Of a stretch of 37,549 nt of DNA, positions 11,189 through 30,050 are shown in pieces; positions within the stretch are counted from its first letter, which is position 1, and each line of letters opens with the position of its first letter. Both the position numbers and the translations under genes were made by a program. Location: NCBI GenBank assembly GCA_034698045.1, contig JAQGAU010000156.1:1-37549 (forward strand). Direction: 5' to 3'. A model generated the notes under the pieces. The model was not told where the DNA came from. It did not search any database and saw only the letters and a list, made by a program, of their open reading frames with translations. Origin of the DNA: Paramacrobiotus richtersi. Lineage: Eukaryota > Tardigrada > Eutardigrada > Parachela > Macrobiotidae.

Positions 11189-14100
11189 ATGCGTAGCGGA
11201 GATGTGTGCCTATTGGTCGGACTGTGTGTCGCAGCGGCCAGTGGACAACGGATGTACAATGTGTCGTTTGTCGTGTGTATGACATCGGGGCCGTATCTGG
11301 CGTATAGTTATGGGTATTTTGGTCCGGCCATTGAGATGGCTATTGAGGATTTGAATAAAGTGTACCCGCGATTTCGCTTTAGTATGGTCAATATTTCCCC
11401 CAATGCCAGCACGTGTCCGGAGCTGGATGCCATTGTCGTTGAAACGATTACAAGGTATTTCTTCCGGGAACCTGAAGGTCTGGACGCATGGGATGATCAG
11501 GATGATGATACTATCATTGTGATTGTTGGGAACGGTAAGTAAACGCTGCTGCAAGTTTCCCATTTGCAGCACTCTGTACATAACTGCAAGCTGCTTTTCA
11601 GCTGCAGTTTATAATGCTGTCTTTGGCGAACAACAGCTGCAACGTACCACGATCGTTTAGAAATAAAAAGAAAATACTAAACTTGAAAAATACTTTGATT
11701 GTTTAACGTGCGTCATGCATTGCTGTCAAGTAATCCTGTTTTTACGATTGTCGATCGATTCTTTAATCCGATCATGCGACCAATAGGTTTCTTACTTTTG
11801 ACGATTGGACCGACGTAACCTTTCGATTTTCCCTTAACTTCTCTGAGCTGGATACTTTTTTGCGTTAAGTAGATATCACCGGTTAGGCCGTTACATTCTG
11901 AAGCAGTGAGAAATGTAAACATTTGTACTTGTTAATTAACCTTCAAGCCAACGTAATTCTGACTTTCCGCTCCAGATATTACGCCTGTAAAGCTTTTGAT
12001 CCAGGGTGCAGTGGGATCAATCATGACCCGGTACATGAAAAATTAAGGTTTTTGGTAATCAAATCCTGTCGATAATATCGACAGGATTTATATGGATTCG
12101 GACATAAACGTGACTAGGAATGAAATACAACCTTAGGTCTGATAATGTGACTTTTACTGTTGCTTTTCCAGGCTGCAGTGATTCGCTGCGTCCGCTGGCG
12201 GATTTGGGAAGAGGTGGGTGAATAATGTTCCATTAAATTTATTACAATATTCTGTATTACCGACGTCAAATAAACCTGGTTTGTTGTGCTTCTAATTGAC
12301 GATAATGGAGTTTTCCTTTACGACAGAATGGAACATCCCGGTGATCTCAAGGTAATGTTATGATCCGTTCACAATGAAAGCCGGACACTTAACTCTAAAC
12401 ATACATTGATTCAATAAAAAACAAATGCCAGCAAAATAACTATACGGTATTCCTATGTCGTATAATGTGGGAAATACAGAGAAATGTACTGTATAAAATA
12501 TAATAAATATGAATAATAATAAATAAATACGTAATTAATAAATAACTAACTGAAAAATAATTTAATAATAATAAAAAGATAAAATAAATAAATAATAAAT
12601 GCAGTGTATAGGTAATTTAATACATTTATCTTACGTTAACCGGAATATTGCAATAGACATAATAATATTATAATAAGTATGTGAATCATACACAACAAAG
12701 AATGTTTGAATTCATACTTTTTGTACGTATTTCGAAATTGTCTGCATTGAATTTTTTGGTACAACCAACATACTTTACCGACGTCCTAGATGGGAAATTT
12801 CTGTTGAAATTCGAACATTTATATGCATAATTAATGTTGGATTGGGCGACACCTGTCGAATTGTCAATGGTATTGGCATTTTCTGTTGCAGTGGTGGTTC
12901 GTCCAATGATCTCCTGAGTAAACGCCGTTTCCCGACGCTAATGCGTTTTTTACCCTACCAACAGTCCGGAATCGTCAATACACTGCTGGAGTTTATGAAG
13001 CGCTATGATTTCAAAGATACCACGTTGATCTGCGATGTGCGACCGGATTTGGGGAATTTTTTCAAATTGGCTTGGGAAGGGTGGAATAACGCGCTGAAGA
13101 AGGAACCCGGCATGACCGTCATTAAATATGAAATTAATACATTAACCACCCAGGTCGATTTTGGGTACTATTTGCATCTGGCCAGTCTTTCCAGCAGAGG
13201 TTTGTCATTGAAGAATTCTCATAAATGTTGTACAGTATGGCGTAAAAATTATTTCGCACACATTTTAGTTGTTTTAAATTCCATCATCCAGTTAAACCGA
13301 AACAGAAGAATGACGTACTTCTTACAGATGAATATCTCTCCGTCTCTAGTTTTGGAAAATAAAATAACTTAATCGTTGCATTTTATAAAACAATGAATGG
13401 ATTTATGTTTCTGTATACATCACACGAATCACTAACATCTGTATTAAAAAAGACAACATGGTTTTATTTGTTATGACTTACGATTGTTTTTCTACAGTAA
13501 TTCTTCTTGTTGCCCATGGAAATACAACAAGAGACATCATGGTAAGCAAACAAACAAAATTTCCGAAAAATTCCTAACTGTACATCTGAACAACAAGTAC
13601 ATGTTGTTCGCACACTTACGAATTTTTTGGAAATTTTGTTTGTTCTTTTGCTCACGAACATGTACTTTTACATATATACTTCAAAAATAGGTTGCAAATA
13701 AAAGCATATTCAATGTTTTTGTACGATCAAAACCTTGTTTTTGGCAAAATTAATACACTATATATTTTCTGCGTCGTAACACAATGATCATTAACCTTAT
13801 CGTTAGCATTTATTCTAGGTTGTGGCTAAGCGAATGGGACTGACCAATGGTGATTATGTAAGAAATGACATCTGATACATGTTGCATCAATCTCCTCCGA
13901 TGTTCTGGCGGAAGTATCTGTCTGACTGTTTATAGGTGTACATTACGGTGTACCCAGAAGCACATCCGCTATATGGTTATTACAAATGGCAGTACCAGGA
14001 TGAAGACGATGACGTAAGATCACCCTTTATTTTCATGAATTTCTTTTTACTGGCAATGTTGATAATTATTATAGGATGCCAAACAGGCTTTTAAATCATT

Positions 14101-17100
14101 GTACTACATTTCCACGCGTCCCCTGGAAGGGTCGTCCTATCGCAAGTTCAATGTCAATTTGAAAGCGCGAACCATGGAGTCGACCGGTTATGTCTACGAG
14201 GCCGATGAAAATGTGTGTAAATTGATATGTTCCATAAGAAAAACTGTATCCGGGTCCTGTATTAAAAATTACAAAACAACCATGGGCGCAAATAATATTT
14301 ACATGTAAATATCATCTGATTAGTGCACATTAGTCGGATTAGGAAGATGTAATATCCAAATTATGTCATCTGATATGCATTAGACGAAATTGTCTTTCCA
14401 AAACAAAATGTCTTGCTAAAGTGTCCGTTTCAGAAATTATAATTAATTATAAGATTCTTTAAATATTAAAAAACTAAATAATTAAAATTAAATAATTAAA
14501 TAAATAAAACTAAATAAATATAAAATTAATTAATTATAAAATCAATTAATCGTAAAATTAATTATGTGACTGTTTGCAAAACTAAACCGATACCCGCAAT
14601 ACACAGCTGCAAAAACACATACTTTATAATATTTATTTTTTATCGACAGGTTTCCGCGTTCACATCGTTACAATACGAAGTGATCCGTTTTGCTGGACAG
14701 GTAAAAACTATTCCACTGGTTTTTGGTTGATTTGCGCTTCACTTTTAATGTTGTAACCAGTCGGAAAGTTTAATTAATCCAATGAGGAAAGGATCACATT
14801 CTTTCCATTATGTTCACTGCATTTATCTGACAATTTTTGAATAAAAGTTATAAAATTGTTTAATTGTGAGCGCGAAATAGTTAGTACGGAAATTAAGTGA
14901 CAATATACTTTTTACGGTTAATACTCAATTTGTGCAAAAACTTTTGTATATAATATATATAATAATATATTATAAAATATAATATATAATATAAAAACTT
15001 TTGTATATAATATATAAAATAATATATGTATGTATTATTTCGAAAATATTATTTTAAAATTCGTCCCTAGTCATCGTTAATATTGCTCCATTTGGTTGGC
15101 GAATAATATTGCATACGCAAATTACTTTACGTCATCAGTTTAATTAATAATTTACTTTCTACAATCGTTTCCGGCTTATTGCGTAATAAACGGTTTGGAC
15201 GCTGATACCTCTAAAACTACGTTAATATATTAATGTGTTGTTCTTTTAAACACACGGCCATGCAGTAATCTTATAATCATGGCTAATTTTTATCTGTATT
15301 TTCCGGTCTGCGCAGCTGATCAATTCCACCATACCGGATGGAATTAATCTAACCGGAAATGCCGGCGACAAAATTATCCGTCCCTCTCATGGGAGAATTC
15401 TCGTCAAATCCAACAATACCGGGGATATGTGGTTTAACAACGGTGATCGTGAACAGTATCTGTACATTATCAAAGCCATGGACCATGCCCACTATACCTT
15501 TGACGTAAGTGACGAGCGAAACGCTATTTTATGGGAAATATCAATAGTGGATAATAAAAAACGATTAATTGATTTCCACTGAACTATCAAAGTATCGTTG
15601 ACCGAAAAGTAGACCACGTGTGAAAAGTTTAGCGCGTAAACACACCGTACTGTACACTATAGCTAAACATCAATATTTTTTTGATTTATTATTTCTTAAA
15701 AGTTCATATTATTTTTTACTCTTTTTATTATTTTTTAAATGTTTCTATTATTTTTTAATATTTTTAACATTTTTTAAATTTTTGTTTCGTTTAATTACGT
15801 AGTTTTATTTGCAGGCCAGACCGTTGAAGTACTGTACTAAAGCCAAACATCAATATTATTTCTTTAACTGACTATTTTTGTTGAATTTTTTTGTTATTTT
15901 TTAAATGCTTCTATTATTTTTTATTATTTTTACTATTTTTTAATTCTTTTGTTTAATTACATAGTTTTAGTTTCATCCGTCATTTTTGCTTATGTACTAT
16001 GCATATTTTAATGATGCAAAATGTATTTTTAATAGGATGTGTTTACCTATGACAGTCTAACCAACCGACTGATACCAGCAACCGGTAAAAACATCACCTG
16101 GGTCAATCGTGGACGTAGCCCACCACCGAACCGACCCCGTTGTGGCTTCGACGGAAACGACAGCGTCTGCGTTGTCTGTAAGGTTAATAATAGCATTTAT
16201 CTTGTTTTCGTATGCAACCAGCTTGTGAAGAAACTTACGGCAGAAATAAAAATTTGTATGACATTATATACTAAAAATTATATAATAAAAAAACTATATA
16301 ATAAAAACAGGAATATAATAAAAACTTTTATATTATTCTTGTAAATTAATTAATTGAATACAACAAGAAATCGTGAATTATAGTTTAACAAATTATTACC
16401 TATATATATAATTCGTGCATGATTCGTACACAGACAACACGAACAAGAAATCAATAGGTCAATTTATTCTCGATAGTTAAATACTGTTTGTTGCAGCAGG
16501 AGGGAGTATTGCCGGTATTGCCATTGGGATTTGTTGCGTTCTCCTGATAATTATCCCCATTTACATCTATGTTGTCAGGTAAAGGAACAAAGTGCCGACA
16601 AAAAGTAGCGCACTAGTGCAATGAACCTTTTGATTGACGAATTTTCCATTTTCAAGTGCGCAGTAAGGATTGCGTGATAAAAATAACTAGGGAAATTAAA
16701 ATGTGGGAATTTTGTCTCTGATAATGATTACATTGTGTTTGTGTTATAGGCGCACCCGAAGCGAAGGCGCCACCGACAATCGATGGTTCATCCCATATGA
16801 GGAATTAACTTTCAACAACAAATCCAAATCGACGCATAGCACTTCACACATTGTAAGAGCACTGCGATTCATTCACCAACATGGAAATTTCATAATTAAA
16901 TATTTAATGTGAAAGCTTTTTAATTTAAAAACTTAAAAATTATTTAATTAAATTAATTTTTTAATTAGAAAATTGCAAATGTTTTTTAATTTGATTTAAT
17001 TTTTAATTTTATTGTTGACTTTGTTTTTGTTTTCGTCGATTATACTGTATAGTGAAATGTAATGTACTGACCTTTATTTTCCTCGTTAATTTACGGATTA

Positions 17101-20100
17101 TATACGAAAGTTTAAACGTAAACACGATTCTTCTATAAGTCGGTCTTATTGCATGTCACATAAACGTTTTTCCAGAGTAAACACAGCATCCAGCACAAAT
17201 CCGGCCGCACCTCAACAACAAACTCACAAATGGCTTCCGTCAATCTGAGCGGAAGTATCATGCAGTCCGAACACGTGGGAACATACAACGGAGTACGGTT
17301 ATGGCTGCGGAAACGCCCACTGCGCCATAAATTTGAGCCCAACTCCAAGCAGGTCAAGTTGATATTGCGAGTAAGTAATGTAGGCATAATTACGATTTAT
17401 TCCTGGATTGTTTAAAATTAATAAAATATTAATTGTAATCAATTTTAATACTTAATAATTTAATAATAATTTAAAATGTAAAATTATAGGTTTAGTTAAC
17501 TTAAGCAGGATATAGAGTTTTTTTATAGAAATTGCTGAAACAGATACTCCCACTGTTTTGTTACAGATGAAGCGCACCACGACAATGAATCTGGCGCGGT
17601 TTTATGGATTTTGCCCTCTGGCGGATCCGCTGGAGATCGGTGCCCTTTCGGAAGTCTGTTCGCGTGGCAGCCTATCGGATATCATTAACAGCGAGACGAT
17701 TCATTTTGACTTACCGCTAAAAATCTCATCGATTTTGGATATGTGCAAGGTGAGATTTCGGATTGTTTTTGCGTTATGTATGACTCGTATACCCTCCAAA
17801 TTTTTGCAAGCGATGTACTGAAAAGGAGTCACAATATTTTCACGATTTTAGCAAAAACAGATAAAGCCATGTACCACGAAAATTCTATGGCATTATTCGA
17901 CCTTACGGTAAACCGTAATATATAGTACGAGCGCATAACATATTGAGTACAGATACTTCAAAACAGTAATTTTTTACGCTGTTGTAAATTACTTTTACTT
18001 TTAGATTTTTATATTATTTTTTTTTTATATTTATATTACTTTTTAAATTATTTTACAAACATTTTGTATTTTATTTTGATATCTGCAGCATATCCTTAAA
18101 AATCGCAAACTTGGGTTTCGTAATAAAAACATTGTGAGAAAAGCAAGTTTTCTAATGCACGCTGTGACGTCATTACGGCGTAATTATTTTGCAGGGTATT
18201 AGTTATTTACACAGTTCCACGATCCAACACCACGCTTCCTTATCGTCCCGGACGTGCCTAATGGACAATCGTTTCGTCTTGAAACTGGCCTATTACCGTC
18301 AGGACATTTTGCCGTTGAAACCACCCGACTTTAGTAAAGGTGACCCGGCCGATCGGAGGTTTTTTACCTTCGCACCGGAAATGCTACGCAACATGCTCAA
18401 TATCTACGTCGGCTCCAAGGAAGCCGATATCTACGCCTTCGCCTACATGCTGGTCCATGTTATGTCGGAAGTGGAACCCTTTCAGAATGAGCTGGAGATT
18501 GACATGTTTACGATCAAAGGTACCAAATCAATATAGTGCAGCGGACATCATTGTCGTTTTCCCACGAGATTATTAAACTCGAATTCGTGGTAAAAATTGT
18601 CCGCATGCATCAAGCGTAAACGGAGGAAAAGGCTAACTGTGGTCGTAATTAATATTTACAAATAGTTTGGGTTAATCCCGTGCCTGGATCGGGATTATTG
18701 TGTGGAATAGAAAAAGCATTGACCCAATTAAGTTTCGGGAAAAACGCATCTACGAGCTTGTCTCTCAGATACGCGCGGAACAGAAACGAGACCAATTTCG
18801 CTTATTGTTAGTTGTTTGCATGCAGTTAAATGTAGGTGTCTGACTAGGAAAACAAGACCGAGATAACTGGTAGTTAAATGACATACTGCGACTCCTGTTT
18901 CCATAAAATGGCTATACAATTTTAGTTTGCTGAGAATAGAGGATCTTCGATTCAACCATGATGATCGTTGGCCAAAGCTTCAAATTGTTTGATTGTTATT
19001 GCTGTTGGTACCTGTGGTTTCTTGTACCATTTATTAAACTACCTGATTACTTCAATCAAATCTAACTACGAGCTTCTTCTCTATGCCAGTATTTTCCCAT
19101 TTGTAAGATTAAAAAGCTGTTTTCGCTACGTCTTCTTATCAGCTGATCAGACACTTTTCCTAATGGACGCGGTTTCTCTCAGGTATTATAGATCGCATTA
19201 CCGCCAACAGCGTGGTGCCCTTTCGTCCCAAGGTTCCCGAGAAAGGCATGCTGACACCGCTGCGTCTGCTGACCGAAAAGTGCTGGGATGAGAAGCCGCA
19301 ATCCCGTCCGACCATCGAATACATCAACAAATATGTCAAGTCGGTGCCTGGATTTGAAAAAGGTACCAATTTTGTCGATGACCTCCTGCAGCGGTTGGGT
19401 GGCTTGGCCCAGGTGTTGGAAGCTAGGATTGAGTTGGCCACACGTGATACAATGGAGGAGAAGCGTAAATCAGACGAATTGCTTTTCCAAGTCTTGCCAA
19501 AGTAAGAACAGGCTGTAAAAGACTAACTCGGCCGATTTTTATCGGTAGAGTCTTGTCAACATGAGTGAACATTAGACAAAACGTTAAGGAAAGAAATTGT
19601 GTGCTCAGCTTGAACTCTGTCCTTTTCGATACGCATCTTCACACATGCATACATACTTAAATTGTATTGTATGTTAGTATTACTTAAAATGTATTGTATG
19701 CGAGTATTATGAAAAAAAGTAGTAACTTGGAGATGACCTTTCTAGGCACGTGGCATATGCCTTAACACATGGCGAAAAGATCGATCCGGAGGCATTCAGC
19801 CAAGTTACAATAGGATTCACCGCGCTGGAGGATTTCGTGCCAATTTCCTTTAGCAGTACACCGCTACAGCTTGTCAATCTCCTAAACAGCTTGTATACAA
19901 TGTTTGATAACATGCTACAGTTATTCGATGTGTACAAAGTGGAGACAATCTCCGATTCCTACATGGTATGTGACAACCATCGAACAGAAGACTTTTTACA
20001 ACTTTTCATTGAGTACGTTAATCTGCAGTTTTTGTTGTTTTTGGACAGTTAGTATTGTTTGATAGATTGCCAGTGGATTACCGATCAGGAATGGCAATGC

Positions 20101-20792
20101 CCATTCCAGCGAGATTGCTAAGTTTTCATTAGCTCTAATGAAAGAATCTCACACGTTCAACACGCACAATGAGGGCAGGACAGACAAGAAGCCATTACAG
20201 TTGAAAATTGGATTCCATACGGGAGGGTGTGCGGCGGGGATTGTCGGGAACAAGATGCCACGTTATTGCCTGTATGGTTGTCACTGCCACATGGGCAAAC
20301 TTGCCATATTGTTCAAGAACTGTCTTGTGTACAGGTTTGGTGACACGATCAATACTGCTTCCAGAATGACTTCCAGTGGACAAGGTAACGCACCCAGTTC
20401 ATTTTTGTGATGACAGGTCATTTAAGACGCGAAAGGTCATGCTTGATTGTTTTAGCTTTGAAGATCCAAGTAAGCACCGAAGCCAGGAGTCATCTGCAAG
20501 CTAACGCCGGGATCTTTCGATTTGAATTTCGGGGCCTTATTGATATCAAGGTACAGTGTCATTTCATTTAGCTGTAGAAAGAACTCTTTCGACGATATTT
20601 TTCCGTGGCAGTTGTAAAGTTGTGAACTGATGCGTAAGACAAAACGAGAAGATCAGATTTTGTTGTCGTTTACAGGGAAAAGGTCAAATGCGATGTTACT
20701 GGATGCTTCAAGAACATGAGACTGAGCCTTCCAATGTTGCAGCTTCCATGGATGCCTTGAATACCGCGGTGCATGACACTAAACTTGGGTAA
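11189..20792 (+). CDS. Receptor-type (natriuretic-peptide-receptor-like) guanylate cyclase, 22 exons, 1098 aa
   Basis: A single-pass receptor expected to bind a ligand outside the cell and make cGMP inside. Exons: 11189-11534, 12172-12213, 12327-12351, 12892-13199, 13498-13541, 13819-13857, 13936-14013, 14075-14212, 14650-14700, 15316-15504, 16036-16177, 16497-16578, 16750-16852, 17176-17370, 17567-17749, 18195-18519, 19183-19501, 19746-19965, 20066-20271, 20335-20384, 20456-20550 and 20676-20792. All phases agree. Domains: signal peptide ending AAASG; ANF-type ligand domain to about residue 465 ([31 protein letters not shown]); membrane helix 472-494; kinase homology domain about 545-815 ([10 protein letters not shown], no HRD or DFG); coiled dimerisation region ending LLFQVLPK; cyclase domain about 885-1080. 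Guanine-specifying Glu936 and RYCLFGD Cys are kept, as are NTASR and Asp940 (ETISD), but the first metal Asp of FSDIVGF is Ala896 (FTALEDF). I started at the second in-frame ATG because the signal peptide begins there. Confidence 0.92.
12061..12089. repeat. Perfect 29-nt palindrome in cyclase intron 1
   Basis: Arms of 14 nt (12061-12074 and 12076-12089) are exact reverse complements around one A. The left arm reads AAATCCTGTCGATA. A perfect match in otherwise diverged intron sequence suggests a recent insertion, a protein-binding site or an RNA hairpin. Confidence 0.9.
13545..13652. repeat. Nested inverted repeat just after the exon 5 donor of the cyclase gene
   Basis: Left arm 13545-13573 (AGCAAACAAACAAAATTTCC...) pairs with right arm 13620-13652 (...GGAAATTTTGTTTGTTC) with few mismatches. 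Inside is a second hairpin, 13588-13595 with 13602-13609 (GAACAACA/TGTTGTTC). It begins 3 nt into the intron, so the transcript could fold right beside the 5' splice site. It resembles a miniature foldback element. Confidence 0.8.
14936..15035. repeat. AT-rich tandem repeat in cyclase intron 9
   Basis: The unit AAAACTTTTGTATATAATAT occurs twice (from 14937 and from 14994) within a run of almost pure A and T. Simple-sequence expansion is the likely cause. Confidence 0.7.
15647..15973. repeat. Direct duplication inside cyclase intron 10
   Basis: Copy 1 (15647-15810) and copy 2 (15829-15973) share GTACTGTAC, the block AAACATCAATAT, T-rich runs with TTTAAATG.TTCTATTATTTT, and the end GTTTAATTAC.TAGTTTTA. 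The copies differ by small indels. Copy 1 ends with a possible extra splice acceptor (TTTATTTGCAG at 15805-15814). Confidence 0.8.
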
Positions 20793-21495
20793 CTTGTTAC
20801 TTATGGTCCTACCTTTGGATTTTGTTGTTGTTTTGGTCTTGAGTTGTGAGCATTTGCAAATGCCGCGCAATATGCATGATTTTCGCCAGCGTCAGTGCGC
20901 CACTGTTGAGGGATGTATACGGTTTCATGATAAACAAAAGTAATAAGGCATTTTCTGAACCTTACGCAGACATCCATCATTCGCTTGCTAGACGCTAAAA
21001 ATCCCTTAGTAAAGCTGCTATATATATGTTTACAGACGAAAACCCACGGCGCTTGCTTTCTCACGTCGCAGTTTGGATTGACGAGTTCTTTTACGTATAT
21101 GTAAGCAGGTACTTTCGGTTCCTGAACTACTCAGTGCATTAGCTATTTGGAATAGAAAGAACAGACCAAACTGCCTCGCTTTTCTGATTGCTGCTGGATG
21201 GTACACGGGTGAGGCGGCAAGATGTAGATGGTTTTTTCCGTATGTGCCTAGGGAGGAACGGTTGTGATAGCTGCAGTTCCTGTAGCCTTCGCTTACTTGT
21301 CGGTGTCACTGCAATGTGCACTGACAAGTCAGGTGCTGTGTGGTGTGTAGCACCAGCGTAGCTGATCGTTACAAGTATCTCGATAGCGTGGTTACTGGAC
21401 CCGATACTTACGTTAGCAGTTAACAAGGCCTACATACTGGGATCATCCGTGTCCGCGTTATAATAGAAATCATCGGCCATTTCATGAATTCGGTC
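20793..21495. other. Intergenic between convergent cyclase and GPCR genes
   Basis: No gene recognised. The open frames on both strands here (for example 21139-21426 on the minus strand) have no family motif and no splice support. It should hold the 3' ends of the two convergent genes. Confidence 0.4.
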
Positions 21496-23005
21496 TTAGT
21501 TGCATAGACACTTCTTAAAAATATTGGCTAACGCAGATCGGAAACTGCTTAAGGACACTGCAAAGAAAACGGGATCCAGTACAGCTTGCAAGCCATATAG
21601 GATCATGCCGACGTTATGCAAAGTTGAAAAGTCTGGTCCGGAAGTATCCGTGAAACTGTCGAATGTATAGTAGACTTGATCCGGTGTCCAGCAAATCAAC
21701 ACGCTCAAGGTCAGCAGTGTTAGAATGACGAATGGTCGCGCGGTGTCGTTGTGGGTCTTGCTGGACCAGCTTTCCGCTGATAACGGCACAGTCTGCTGTG
21801 ATAAGTAAAATACATTTATTGATTATAAAGAAATTCAATATAATATAGGTATAAGCTGCGAACTCAGGTTATGTGCTCGGTATATTCAGACATGTTCAGA
21901 CGGTAAAGTACTGTATAAGGAAGAGCAATAGTCTACATCAATGATTCAATTGACTGCATCATCATTCTGCTGTTCTCTTCAAGTTCAGCTGTTCAGTTCT
22001 CTCTAATCGAGGCTTCTTGCAGTTTTGCAGTGAAAAACTGTGCACACGTTATGGTAGATTTTTAAAAAATAATTTCAGCCTTTTTCGTTTGATTGGAAAT
22101 GTGATTAAAGCGTGTGAAAGTGAACAACTTTCATTAAACTAAACGTCGCACCAGTACGTTGTAAAATGGACTGTATGCATATCCAGTGTATTGTGAGACC
22201 TCGCTTTGATATGATTCGCGATCGATGGTGACATTTGATGGTCACGCGATGCAATTCGAAACCATTCGTCAGCAAAACTCACCGGTAGCTTTTGGGTTTT
22301 ATAAACTGCGATGCGCTCAAGCGGTAGCTGCGGTGCAACCTTATTCGCCTTCCAAGTCCTCTGCCGCTGAAGATACTTGTACAGGATAAACGGGTACGCC
22401 ACCAAAACAATAACAATTGGCAGGTTGAAAGCCAGCATGTTCACCACATTGGAATAGACGCTTTGATGAGCAATGTTCAAGTGACACCCCAGTTCTGCCA
22501 CCGGCATCCGGAAGTGCAGCTCATCCAGGAGAAATAACGGAAAGCATAACAGGTGAACGTAGATTACATTTCCCGCGCACATCAAAAGTGCCACCTTCTT
22601 ACAGTGCTGACGACGGTACGACAACGGAAAGGTCACGGCCCACATTCGATTGATGGTGATCAGGACGTGCATGTGGCATTGCACACTGCCAAAGACCCAG
22701 ATTTGGTATAATAGGAAACTACAAGCGGCTCCGGATATCCACCATTGATCGTAGATTAATCGGAGAATCTCTAGTGGATATTCACCAGCCGCGTAAAAGA
22801 TGTTGGACGATAGTAAACCGATGATGTAAACGTTGAAAGCCGTGCGTAGGTTTCTTTTTGTGAGGATAACGCATAACATTAGAATATTCAAGAGAAGTTG
22901 GAGGATGCATAAAGTAGTACGGCCTACTGCGGCAAAATTCCACACAGCTGTGACGTTAAGATGGCTGGTCAGTGTTGCATTATGACCAAAATAGGTATCA
23001 CTCAT
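21496..23005 (-). CDS. Class A (rhodopsin-like) G-protein-coupled receptor, 2 exons, about 386 aa
   Basis: A seven-helix receptor that would signal through G proteins; the ligand is unknown. Exon 1 is 23005 to about 22145 and exon 2 is 21795-21496. The N-terminus carries two N-glycosylation sites (NAT, NVT). Helices 1-5 run from GRTTLCILQLLLN to PIVIVLVAYPFIL in exon 1; helices 6-7 are in exon 2. Class A marks: the helix 3 Cys (GAACSFLLYQ) and a loop 2 Cys (GCHLN) for the disulfide, CWTP in helix 6, and DPVFF in place of NPxxY. The DRY motif is NRM (ITINRMWAVTFP). The exon 1 donor is not certain (GTTTAG at 22144 gives a phase 0 join). The third inner loop spans the intron. Aminergic or peptide-receptor assignment is not possible by eye. 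Confidence 0.88.
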
Positions 23006-24003
23006 TTTGCATTCTTTTTCCGGTTGCTTTCAAGTAAGATGTCAATTGTGGATGTGGCTGTAGTTGTATGACTGAAGCACTAATAACGATATAATCCGCT
23101 ATAATTCTGTGTGCAGTACGTGGGCAAGGTTCAGGTACGCTGACGGCAGGTTTTGATTGAAAAATTTCAAGCTTAATAAGAACTGAATTAGCTCAAATAA
23201 TATTTTGCGTGCAAGGATACGTCCCCGTAATAAGCACTGCCTTAAAAACAAATAGTACAGCTGAGCTAATCACCGATGAAATTACACATGAACGTGACAC
23301 AATTCTGACGGAAGCAGATTCTGTTACATACTGTATACCGCAGCGTTATTGCGTTAGCTATTACATGTAAGTAAGCCCTTCTGGTGCAGTTGTTCTCCGT
23401 CAACTGATGCATAACATACAATGAACCGAATATATCCATTATTGATTCACAATCAGGTGCTGATGGAAAAGTTGTGTTTTTCTGGCAGACAAAACATGCT
23501 TAACCCATAAAACGTCCGGGTACGCATATAACAACTTTAAAGTGAGCGCGGAACAATAAAATTCGTCATTCAGTACCTACAGCTTTCAAAAGCGCTCTTG
23601 AAATACAAAAATATGAAGCAAATGTTGACAGAAGATTTCAAATGTACATGTAACTGTGGAACTGGAATCCGATACATACAGTACGTCGACATTTTCCGGC
23701 GTTCAGAACGAGTAACCCTGTCTAATCAGCAGTGTAACAAAAATCTTCATTAATATGTAAACCACATATTTGTATACGATTGGTCAGTGAGAGTGTCAGC
23801 CCAAACAAAAACATGGTTTTCAAGCCATACAGAAACAGAAACGTTCTGAACAACTTTATATACAGCCTGCTGCAGGGAATTAACGCGAAAAGAAGCAATA
23901 TAGCTTTCAACAAAGTGCTAACGTCCAGCATTTGCACAAAAAAGTTTATAATAAAATTGCAGCGTTATAATCCGCAAGAAAGCATCGGGTGGTACACGGA
24001 ATA
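23006..24003. other. Intergenic; 5' flank of the GPCR gene and 3' flank of the amine oxidase gene
   Basis: No gene or RNA seen. Both flanking genes are on the minus strand, so the GPCR promoter should lie just above 23005. Confidence 0.4.

Positions 24004-30050
<6,047 letters not shown>

Noticed and set aside
11210-11581. 123-codon frame antisense to cyclase exon 1
   Set aside because: Shadow of the coding exon; the sense strand has the signal peptide and ligand-domain motifs.
13464-13690. Overlapping plus and minus frames with similar translations
   Set aside because: The similarity of the two translations comes from the inverted repeat at 13545-13652, not from coding.
16240-16330. Repeated TATAATAAAA units after cyclase exon 11
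   Set aside because: Low-complexity AT sequence in an intron; too short and irregular for a mobile element or array.
20271-20334. Apparent cyclase insertion after RYCLYG
   Set aside because: A donor at CT|GTATGG and an acceptor at ACAG|G remove it and restore [14 protein letters not shown], so it is an intron.
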